Assembly (NCBI GenBank): GCA_016926595.1
Contig: JAFGOG010000346.1
Location: forward strand, 1-7,324
From: Anaerolineae bacterium
Lineage (GTDB): Bacteria; Chloroflexota; Anaerolineae; JAAYZQ01
Direction of reading: 5' to 3'
Length of the DNA stretch: 7,324 bases
Shown: in pieces, positions 1 through 5,668 of the stretch
Numbering within the stretch: position 1 is the first letter of the stretch
Layout: the number at the start of each line of letters is the position of its first letter
Notes under the pieces: generated by a model
What the model was told of the DNA's origin: nothing
The model's input: only the letters and a program-made list of their open reading frames with translations
Database searches by the model: none
Position numbers and translations under genes: made by a program

Positions 1-1
1 G

Positions 2-601
2 ATCGCCCACTGGATCATCTATGCCGGGAGCAGCCTGGTGCTGCTGGCCGCGCTGCTGATGGTCATCGCCGGCATCGACCGGCTGATCAAGAACGGGTTG
101 GCGCGGCAGGCAATAGTGAAGGGCACCCCGGGACAAAAGATCCGGGCACTGGTGCGTAACCCGCTGCACTTTGGGCTCTTTGCCCAGATGATCCTTCTCC
201 AGCCGATCATGGTTTTCCCCGGGCTGTACACCGCCGTCAAGCTGGATGAGGTCTTCCGCACCTGGCCGCTGGAAGCCGAACGCCGCATCCTCGTCGGCCA
301 CTGGCACATCCTGGCCACGACCACCGCCGTGATGATGCTCTTCCTGGTCGCAGACCGGCTCGACGTGCGCGGCTGGATGCGACAGGTGCTGGGCTGGGGG
401 GTGCTGCTGGGTGCCAACCTGGCCTTCATCGTGGCCGCCGTGTACGAGTTTCTTCCGCCCGATGCCGACCGGACCTGGACGCCCCCCTACCTGGACGTCG
501 GGTTGGGCCTGACGCTGGTGGTGCTGGCCGGGTTTCTGGGAAGCCGGCTGATCGATCTCTTCCGGGCAAAGGGCCATTGGACGGAGGGCGAAAGGCCATG
601 A
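2..601 (+). CDS. Polytopic membrane protein of unknown function, 5' end outside window
   Basis: The frame is open from base 2 to a TGA at 599-601, so the gene probably begins upstream. A GTG at 38 is the first start inside the window, but 12 more hydrophobic residues (IAHWIIYAGSSL) precede it in frame. Numbered from that GTG, membrane segments lie at about 1-12 (extending upstream), 44-64, 88-105, 117-137 and 151-170. A basic loop (RLIKNGLARQ) follows the first, and the C-terminus is polar. Segment 3 opens with G-H-W-H (His88, His90), and His44 starts segment 2. Histidines at membrane faces can bind heme or metal, but I recognise no family, so this is only a suggestion. The stop overlaps the ATG at 598 (ATGA), which suggests translational coupling to the next, now broken, gene. 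I am sure it is coding and unsure of its function. Confidence 0.75.
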   Translation: MAHWIIYAGSSLVLLAALLMVIAGIDRLIKNGLARQAIVKGTPGQKIRALVRNPLHFGLFAQMILLQPIMVFPGLYTAVKLDEVFRTWPLEAERRILVGHWHILATTTAVMMLFLVADRLDVRGWMRQVLGWGVLLGANLAFIVAAVYEFLPPDADRTWTPPYLDVGLGLTLVVLAGFLGSRLIDLFRAKGHWTEGERP

Positions 602-604
602 GCG

Positions 605-1164
605 ATGCAGCCCTCTCGCCGAGGATGGAACAGAGCCGTGTCCAATGCGCTGCGCATCCTGGCCGTTATCTCGAGAGACTATGGCCAACGACACGTGACC
701 AAGGTGCGTACCCATGGTCCCTCCGAGTGGACGATTGAGACCTGGCGGGCTCCGGCCGCCCTGCCGCCCGTCCTGGACTATCCGGAAGACTTTTTGCCTG
801 ATACACTCCCCGCGGCCGATCTCATCCTCGCCTTTGGCGAGCATCCCGGGGTGGCGGAATTGCTGCCCGACATCGCCCGCATGACCGGCGCCCAGGCAGT
901 GATTGCTTCTGTAGACAACGAAGCCTGGCTGCCCCGCGGCCTGGCCCGGCAACTGCGGGGCTGGCTACAAAACATCGGGGTGACCTGCGTGACACCCATC
1001 TGCTGCACCACCACTACCCCTGCCTGGCCAGCATGGGTATCGACAGCGACTATGGCGATACCCTCATGCACATCTCTGGCAATCTGCTCAAGAACAACAT
1101 CGGTCCGCAGGTCAAGCCCTTCCGCAGAATCCAATACATCATCCCAGGGAAAAAGAGCGATTGA
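605..1164 (+). pseudogene. DUF166-like protein, internal deletion with frameshift
   Basis: Frame 2 from about 638 resembles the N-terminal half of the DUF166 (PF02593) family: LRILAVISRDYG at the start, then D-Y-P-E-D-F-L-P, ADLILAFGEHPGVAELLPDI and TGAQAVIASVDNEAWLPRGL. The family's function is unknown. Similarity stops at IGVTCV (about 971-990) and frame 2 becomes Thr/Pro-rich nonsense up to 1228. At about 988 frame 1 takes over with LLHHHYPCLASMGIDSDYGD, TLMHISGNLL and a TGA at 1162-1164, which reads like a proper C-terminus of the same family. The middle, roughly 80-100 residues by my recollection of family length, is missing. The likely start is GTG 638 with GAGGA at 621-625. ATG 605 is in the same frame, and ATG 598 overlaps the previous stop but is out of frame, so a second small lesion near the start is possible. 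The family call rests on memory of its motifs. Confidence 0.6.
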
Positions 1165-1447
1165 CTTTCGTGGTTGTTTCGCACCCTCGATCCTTGCCAA
1201 GTGGGCTACGAACGGGTCGAGAGCTTGATGCCTGCCAGCCCATCAGCGCGCCGATGATGCCCAGCGCTGCTCCAATGACGTGTCACGTGCCGATTGACCG
1301 TCTCCCGGCTTCTGTGATAGAATCAACCCTGCGTGGGCTGCCCGACTATGTCCGTCGCCACGAGTTGCCGTATGGTATTGCCCACGAGCTGGGCCGCCAA
1401 AGACTGCTGTTAATGCTGTTGAGTGCCCATCTAGAGAGGAGGGACGG
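1165..1447 (+). other. Intergenic stretch with one promoter, no supported gene
   Basis: A TTG-started frame (1161-1451) crosses this stretch, but it has no ribosome site, runs over a strong promoter and ends inside the next gene, so I do not accept it. I see no hairpin followed by a T-run after the DUF166 remnant. A reverse-strand stretch near 1230-1285 reads VIGAALGIIGALMGWQA, like a glycine-rich membrane helix, but a stop precedes it and no start is near. It may be a gene fragment or chance. The transcribed leader (about 1330-1447) is over 100 bases long, and I found no known riboswitch motif in it. Confidence 0.5.
1294..1323 (+). promoter_or_regulatory. Sigma-70-type promoter of the Gfo/Idh operon
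   Basis: TTGACC (1294-1299) and TAGAAT (1318-1323) are separated by 18 bp, each one mismatch from consensus. Transcription would start near 1330, giving a leader of about 118 bases before the ATG at 1448. It is the only good match in the gap before the operon. Confidence 0.6.
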
Positions 1448-2461
1448 ATGACTGTCAAACTGGCACTTGCCGGAACCGGCTACATCTCGCAGATCCACGC
1501 CCGGGCAGCTCAAAAGCTGCCTGGCGTCGAGCTGGTTGCTGTGGTTAACCACCAGCCCAAGTCAATGGCTGCCTTGGCAAAAGAGTTCGACATCCCCCGC
1601 CAGTACACGGCCATTGAAGAGCTGCTGCGCGACGGCGACGTGGACGCCGTCAGCATCAACACACCCAACTATCTCCACGCCCCGCAGGCCATCGCCGCGC
1701 TGGAGGCCGGCGTTCACGTCCTGGTGGAAAAGCCGATGGCGATGAACGCCAAGGAAGCGCAGGAGATGGTCGCGGCTGGAGTCAAGTCGGGCGCGCTGTT
1801 GATGGTCGCCCACTGTTGGCGGTTTGACGACGAGGTGCGGTGGCTCAAGGAACAGCTAGACCGGGGCCGCATTGGGCAGATTGTGCGCACCAAGGGCTAT
1901 GGCGTGCACGTCAACTGGGGGCCGGGCGGCTGGTTCACCCAACAGGAGTTTGCAGGCGGCGGCGCCCTGGCCGACATGGGCATCCACGCCATCGACACCG
2001 TCCGTTTTCTGCTGGGGGATCCGCAGCCGGTCAGCGTCTACGCTCGCATAGGCACCCACTACCGCGATTTTGACGTGGACGACACCGGCGTCATCCTGGT
2101 GAACTGGGAGAACGGCGTCACTTCCTATATCGAGTCGGGCTGGTGGCAGCCCCACGCCGACGGCCCCGAGGCCGCGACGCAGTTATACGGCAGGCAGGGG
2201 CTTGCTTCCCTCTTTCCCACCTGCCTGTCGCTGCCCAATCCCGCACAGGAAAAGGTAGAACGGGTCGATCCCGGTTTTCCCTTCCCACGCCCGGTGCACT
2301 GTCCACAGGGCATGTATGATACCCAGATGGTCTACTTTGTAGACTGCATCGAGACCGGCCGCACCCCTGTGCCCGGCGGCGCCGAAGGGCTGGTCAACAT
2401 GCGAATTGTAGACAGCGCCTACGAAAGCGCCCGCACCGGGCAGGTCCTGGAGATCAACTGA
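1448..2461 (+). CDS. Gfo/Idh/MocA family NAD(P)-dependent oxidoreductase
   Basis: A cytoplasmic 337-aa dehydrogenase, typically acting on sugars, inositols or related polyols; the substrate cannot be told from sequence. The N-terminal Rossmann fold starts with AGTGYISQIHA (residues 8-18), followed by NTPNYLHAPQAIAALEAG (71-88) and the family's EKP motif (94-96), whose Lys95 is the usual catalytic and cofactor-contacting lysine. The C-terminal domain holds the GGGALADMGIHAIDTVRFLLG block (170-190), with Asp176 and His180 at the expected active-site positions. Length is normal and the frame is intact. The ATG has a strong ribosome site, GAGGAGGG at 1436-1443, four bases upstream. It is the first gene after the promoter at 1294-1323 and is followed after 12 bp by the broken transporter/hydrolase locus, then by a broken aminotransferase. 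In such clusters it normally takes part in uptake and oxidation of an unusual sugar. It is the only intact member here. Confidence 0.93.
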   Translation: MTVKLALAGTGYISQIHARAAQKLPGVELVAVVNHQPKSMAALAKEFDIPRQYTAIEELLRDGDVDAVSINTPNYLHAPQAIAALEAGVHVLVEKPMAMNAKEAQEMVAAGVKSGALLMVAHCWRFDDEVRWLKEQLDRGRIGQIVRTKGYGVHVNWGPGGWFTQQEFAGGGALADMGIHAIDTVRFLLGDPQPVSVYARIGTHYRDFDVDDTGVILVNWENGVTSYIESGWWQPHADGPEAATQLYGRQGLASLFPTCLSLPNPAQEKVERVDPGFPFPRPVHCPQGMYDTQMVYFVDCIETGRTPVPGGAEGLVNMRIVDSAYESARTGQVLEIN

Positions 2462-2473
2462 AAGGCGGATCGT

Positions 2474-2617
2474 ATGGCCACAACCCCTGGATTTCACACC
2501 AGCACCAAGACACGCTTGATCTATTCGCTGATGAGTCTGGGCGTCGCTACACCGGCCGAGGCTGTGGCTGGTGTCGTGGCGTTCTATATCGTGGACGACG
2601 AGCTGACCGTCCTGTAA
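2474..2617 (+). pseudogene. N-terminal fragment resembling a GPH/MFS sugar transporter
   Basis: An ATG 12 bp after the oxidoreductase stop, with a modest AAAGGCGG upstream, opens a 47-codon frame ending at TAA 2615-2617. Residues 11-41 (TKTRLIYSLMSLG, then a hydrophobic stretch ending AFYIVD) resemble the first segment of glycoside-pentoside-hexuronide/MFS transporters, in which K-x-R-x-x-Y-x-x-G precedes TM1 and a Y-x-x-D follows it. From about residue 40 the frame runs straight into a ceramidase-like sequence (VDDELTVL). The locus is therefore the start of one gene joined to the end of another, with everything between lost. A transporter next to a sugar oxidoreductase would make sense. The family call is tentative because only about 35 residues remain. 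The product could at best be a 47-aa peptide. Confidence 0.4.
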
Positions 2618-3304
2618 TTCCTCGCGGCCGACGGCAGGGTGCTGGCCTCGCTCTTCAACTTCCCCTGCCATCCGGAAGTCTTGTGGGAGCACAACCCGCA
2701 CATCACCAGCGATTATCCCGGTGTGCTGCGCCGGGCGGTCAAAGCGCGCACGGATGCGCCGTGCATCTTTTTCAGTGGGGCACTGGGCGGCATGATGACG
2801 CCCGATGTACAAGACCACTCGTTTGAGGAATGCGAGGCGATGGGTACTGCCCTTGCACGCGCTGGCCTGGACCTGTCGGCCAAGAGCGCAGTTGTCCCTG
2901 TAGATTCTCTCGATTTTCAGAGGCGACCGATCTCGGTGAAGCTGACCAATATCCTCTACAAACTGGCCTTCCGGCGCAAACTCCTGCCCGATGTGCGGGA
3001 CAAGAAGGGCCAGGTCCAGAGTGAAGTCAACCTGGTCAAGATTGGAAAGGCGTGGTTTGCCACGGTGCCCGGCGAGCTGCTCCCTGGGCTCGGATTGGCA
3101 CTCAAGGCCAGTCTGAGGGAGGCAGGCGGCGAGACGGTGGGGGTGATCGGGCTGGCCAACGACGAACTGGGATATATCCTGCCCAGGGAGGAATTCAAGT
3201 ATCCACTGAATCCATTCCGTCCCGGAAAACATTACGAGGAAACCAATCCAATCGGCAAAGAGATTGGCCCGGCTGTCATGAGGGCCGTGCATGACCTATT
3301 GTGA
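2618..3304 (+). pseudogene. C-terminal part of a neutral/alkaline ceramidase-like hydrolase
   Basis: The frame continues from the transporter fragment past the TAA at 2615-2617 to TGA 3302-3304. It reads FLAADGRVLASLFNFPCHPE, then PHITSDYPGVLRRAVKA, CIFFSGALGGMMTPD, a middle region with SEVNLVKIG, and AWFATVPGELLPGLG. These match the layout of the neutral ceramidase N-terminal domain family (PF04734): N-F-x-C-H-P, a Ser-Asp-x-Pro-Gly step, a G-A-x-G-G/D block and a late V-P-G-E block. The first half, with the remaining zinc ligands, is absent, so catalysis is very unlikely. In many bacteria such proteins sit in sugar clusters and their real substrate is unknown. A GTG at 2639 could reopen translation and give 221 aa, but I see no ribosome site there. 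The TAA replaces a residue after DELTVL where Gln (CAA) would fit. Confidence 0.65.
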
Positions 3305-3316
3305 AGGAGAAGGGCC

Positions 3317-4154
3317 ATGTCAGAGCTAGCAATCCTGGGTGGGCCGAAAACGCGCCGCGAACCCTACCCTGAATGGCCGGTCTGGGATCAGCGTGATATC
3401 GACGCTGTCACCGAGGTGGTCAGATCGGGGCGCTGGAACCATCGGGCATTTCGGCTCGTTTTCGCTCCAATCATCCAAGACGCTGACCTGCGGCGAGGGT
3501 GGCATCCTGCTGTGCAGGACCCCGGAGCTGGCTGCCAAAGCAGCCTCGATCATTGACTGTGGGCGCCCGCACGCCCTGGGCGGCGGCCCAGAAGATGAGA
3601 GCATGGATTTCCAGGTAGGTGGCAACTTTCGCCTGAGCGAGCTGGCCGCCGCGCTGGCGCTGGTCGGCCTCGAGCGGTTCCCGGCGCAGGCCCGGCAACG
3701 CGAGGAGATGGCAGAGTACCTGGACGAAGCGTTGAGCAAAATCCCCGGGGTGCGCGTGCTGAGGCCCGACGACCGCCACACCACACGCTCGTTCTACCGC
3801 TACATCTTTGCCCTCCATCCCGAGGTGTTTGGCGTGGAGCATGACTTCCTGTGTGCCGCGCTGGACGCCGAAGGCGTGGACTGTTGGGTCGGCTACGAAG
3901 CCATGCACAACTATACCCTCTTCTAGCCACAGAAGTCCAAGCTGCCTGTGCCGAGCGCCTTCCCGCAGTACTTTGATTTTGGAAAGATGAACCTGCCCCA
4001 AGCGACGCGCGCGTGCGAGCACGAGGCCGTCTGGCTGGACGAGGCGGTCTTTCGTTGCGGCCGCAAAGGCGTGGACGATGCCGTAGCCGCCATCAAAAAG
4101 ATCCAGGCCAACGCCTGGCAGCTGGCCGAGGCGGCAAAAAATGTACGTGAGTAG
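3317..4154 (+). pseudogene. DegT/DnrJ/EryC1 PLP aminotransferase, deleted and interrupted
   Basis: This family transfers an amino group to keto-sugars using pyridoxal phosphate. ATG 3317, with GAAGGAG at 3303-3309 overlapping the previous stop, starts a typical N-terminus: LAILGGPKTRREPYPEWPVW, then VTEVVRSGRWN. Near 3441 the reading frame shifts to frame 3, giving GAGTIGHFGSFSLQSSKTLT followed by GEGG, which includes the PLP-binding lysine (codon 3477-3479). Roughly 140 residues, including much of the PLP pocket, are missing. Frame 3 then continues well (FRLSELAAALALVGLERF, then VDCWVGYEAMHNYTLF) until TAG 3924-3926, and resumes with PQKSKLPVPSAFPQYFDFGK to a TAG at 4152-4154. The internal TAG fits a former CAG (F-Q-P). 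Three lesions make this a clear pseudogene. It is the last gene of the operon begun at 1448. Confidence 0.85.
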
Positions 4155-4227
4155 CCTGACAAGGAAAAGACCTACGAAAACCCGAGCCGACAAAGCCGAA
4201 CACAGGTAGGCTGGACGTTGAGACATT

Positions 4228-4256
4228 TTTGCAAGCCATAGCATTTCTGGTATAAT
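4228..4256 (+). promoter_or_regulatory. Promoter of the Fur-family regulator gene
   Basis: TTTGCA (4228-4233) and a perfect TATAAT (4251-4256) are 17 bp apart, with TGG just before the -10 hexamer (extended -10). The start of transcription would be near 4263, inside the TTGCAA-type box. A further TTGCAA (4229-4234) overlaps the -35. Confidence 0.75.
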
Positions 4257-4261
4257 TGCTA

Positions 4262-4277
4262 TTGCAAATAACCGCAA
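4262..4277 (+). promoter_or_regulatory. Putative metalloregulator operator, box 1
   Basis: TTGCAA-ATAA-CCGCAA, beginning 5 bp after the -10 hexamer, so a bound protein would block initiation. It shares spacing and 10 of its 12 specified bases with box 2 in front of the uptake operon, at nearly the same place relative to the -10. It resembles the Nur box known from Streptomyces. Binding by the regulator encoded next door, and hence autoregulation, is an inference. Confidence 0.6.
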
Positions 4278-4293
4278 CAAGGGAGGCGGGACC

Positions 4294-4731
4294 GTGGCAT
4301 GTGAAAAGGTCTTTGTTCAACAACTGCGCGCGCGAGGCTTCCGGCTGACCCCGCAACGGGAGATCATCCTGTCGGTACTGCACGACGTCGAAGGTTTGGC
4401 AACCGTTGAAGAGCTCTATCAGCGGGTACAGAATATCAGCTCCTCGGTCGATATCTCGACCGTATACCGCACCCTCGATCTACTCCAGGAGCTTGACCTC
4501 GTCTCGTGCGTGGATGCCGGCGACGGCCAGCGTCGCTACGAGCTCCTCGGCATCCACGGCCCCCACCTGCACCTCGTCTGCCAGGCATGTGGCCAGGTCA
4601 TCGGCGCCGACCTGGAGGTGGCTCAGGCTTTTGGCCAGCGGTTGCAAGCCAAGTACGGGTTTGTGCCCGCGCTGGATCACCTGTCCGTTCCGGGCCTGTG
4701 CGCGGCCTGCGCCGGCGCCGGCAACGGATGA
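4294..4731 (+). CDS. Fur-family metal-dependent transcription regulator, Nur-like by context
   Basis: A cytoplasmic DNA-binding repressor of 145 aa, the usual size for Fur/Zur/PerR/Nur. The winged helix spans about residues 5-85: RGFRLTPQREIIL (14-26), the turn at VEELYQRV, and the recognition-helix block DISTVYRTLDLL (53-64). The dimer domain has H88-G-P-H91-L-H93-L-V-C96-x-x-C99 and a second pair C136-x-x-C139, which together form the structural zinc site. The canonical sensor histidine of the H-x-S-A-E-x-L-Y segment is absent: here it reads GLATVEELY (34-42). The HxH (91, 93) and E83 remain. GTG 4294 is chosen because GGGAGGCGGG (4281-4290) lies just upstream and residue 5 onward is family-like. 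The metal cannot be proved from sequence; adjacency to a nickel-type importer and shared Nur-like boxes favour nickel. Zur or PerR-like behaviour are alternatives. Confidence 0.9.
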   Translation: MACEKVFVQQLRARGFRLTPQREIILSVLHDVEGLATVEELYQRVQNISSSVDISTVYRTLDLLQELDLVSCVDAGDGQRRYELLGIHGPHLHLVCQACGQVIGADLEVAQAFGQRLQAKYGFVPALDHLSVPGLCAACAGAGNG

Positions 4732-4766
4732 GGGTGCCCTCAAACACGCCATACACAACGCACAAT

Positions 4767-4795
4767 TTGTCAGACCTCCGGCTTTGTGCTATACT
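4767..4795 (+). promoter_or_regulatory. Promoter of the nickel/cobalt uptake operon
   Basis: TTGTCA (4767-4772) and TATACT (4790-4795) with a 17-bp spacer and an extended -10 (TGC just before the hexamer). Transcription would start near 4802, inside the palindromic operator. No terminator separates the regulator gene from it, so some read-through is possible. Confidence 0.8.
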
Positions 4796-4799
4796 ATTG

Positions 4800-4815
4800 T
4801 TGCAATCAATTGCAA
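4800..4815 (+). promoter_or_regulatory. Putative metalloregulator operator, box 2
   Basis: TTGCAA-TCAA-TTGCAA is two copies of a self-complementary hexamer one helical turn apart, starting 4 bp after the -10. The symmetry extends outward: 4795-4806 and 4809-4820 form 12-bp arms that match at 10 of 12 positions around a 2-bp centre. Such a site over the transcription start is typical of a dimeric repressor, here most likely the Fur-family protein upstream. Confidence 0.7.
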
Positions 4816-4854
4816 TAACAAAGACAGGCATTAACTCAAGGAGGAAAAAGAACC

Positions 4855-5658
4855 ATGAACAAGGCACACATAGGTCTGCTGGTTCTAGCTGTTTTGCTGT
4901 CAGATCTGCTCCTCGGATGCGGTGCCCAGGATACGGGCACGCTCCAGTTCCACGCCAACGGTGAGGATTTTGTGCGGCAGGGGTTCACCTCCAAAGATGG
5001 ATGGGCGATCAGTTTTGACCACGTCTACATCCACCTGGCCAAAGTTGCCGGCTATCAGACCGAGCCGCCCTACGATCCCCACACCGGAGGCGAGGTCGAG
5101 GCCCAGGCCGAAGTGGGTCTCGACGGCACGCACACCGTGGACCTGGCCGAGGGCGGGCCGGACGCGGCGCCCATCCTGGTGGGCCAGGTGGACGGCGCGC
5201 CGGCGGGCCACTACAATGCCAACGGCTGGCAGATGGTCAAGGCGACCGATGGCCCGGCTGCCGGCTACTCGCTGGTCATGGTCGGCACGGCTGAAAAAGA
5301 GGGCCAGGTGGTCGATTTTAACATCCAGGTCGAGACCGGGTACGAATACACCTGCGGCGAGTACGTCGGCGACGAGCGCAAGGGCATCCTCCAGAAGGAT
5401 GGCACCGCCGACCTGGAGATGACCTTTCACTTTGACCACATCTTTGGCGACGCCGAGACCCCCCTGGACGACGAGTTGAATGTCGGCGCGCCGGGCTTTG
5501 CGCCCTTTGCCGCCCTCGTCGGCGGATCGGGGATGCTGCGGGTGGACATGAGCGGGCTCCAGGCGGAGATGGCCCCGGCCGACTACCAGATGCTGGTCGA
5601 CATCCTGCCCACGCTGGGCCACGTCGGCGAGGGGCACTGCCACAGCGAAACACACTGA
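4855..5658 (+). CDS. His-containing lipoprotein of the nickel uptake operon, family not recognised
   Basis: A 267-aa protein with a signal peptide and lipobox L-L-G-Cys22, so it should be lipid-anchored outside the cytoplasmic membrane. After the anchor, TGTLQFHANGEDFVRQGFT and ISFDHVYIHLAKV (53-64) recall the opening of DUF4382-type beta domains, but I am not sure of membership. Histidines occur in small groups: H33, H56, H60, H76, H192 and H195 (FHFDHIFGD) and the tail HCHSETH (261-267). Acidic residues are abundant, and C167 and C262 are the only other cysteines. This suits capture of a transition metal for the transporter, which is my inference. The ribosome site is AAGGAGG (4838-4844), 10 bp before the ATG. 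It is the first gene of the operon, 10 bp before the NikL-like gene, and lies directly behind the operator. It sits where accessory NikK is found in other nickel ECF operons but does not read like NikK. Confidence 0.85.
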   Translation: MNKAHIGLLVLAVLLSDLLLGCGAQDTGTLQFHANGEDFVRQGFTSKDGWAISFDHVYIHLAKVAGYQTEPPYDPHTGGEVEAQAEVGLDGTHTVDLAEGGPDAAPILVGQVDGAPAGHYNANGWQMVKATDGPAAGYSLVMVGTAEKEGQVVDFNIQVETGYEYTCGEYVGDERKGILQKDGTADLEMTFHFDHIFGDAETPLDDELNVGAPGFAPFAALVGGSGMLRVDMSGLQAEMAPADYQMLVDILPTLGHVGEGHCHSETH

Positions 5659-5668
5659 GAGGCCAGCT

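Noticed and set aside
1330..1447. Riboswitch in the long leader of the oxidoreductase gene
   Set aside because: No recognisable conserved core or strong hairpin set was visible by eye.
1161..1451. 96-codon forward frame starting at TTG
   Set aside because: No ribosome site, runs across a strong promoter and into the next gene, and resembles no family.
2183..3292. 369-codon reverse-strand frame opposite the oxidoreductase and ceramidase-like genes
   Set aside because: It spans two unrelated forward genes whose motifs are clear; long antisense frames are common in GC-rich DNA.
2615..3926. Alternative genetic code with TAA/TAG read as glutamine
   Set aside because: Neighbouring genes stop normally at TAA (6784) and TAG (4152), and the same loci also carry deletions and frameshifts, so ordinary decay explains them.
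4190..4230. AGCC...GGCT hairpin followed by TTTTT as a terminator of the decayed operon
   Set aside because: The stem is only about 4 bp and the T-run lies some 12 bp further on, inside the next promoter.
3471..4280. 269-codon reverse-strand frame opposite the aminotransferase
   Set aside because: Mirror of clear DegT-family coding on the + strand, with no start signal or family motif of its own.
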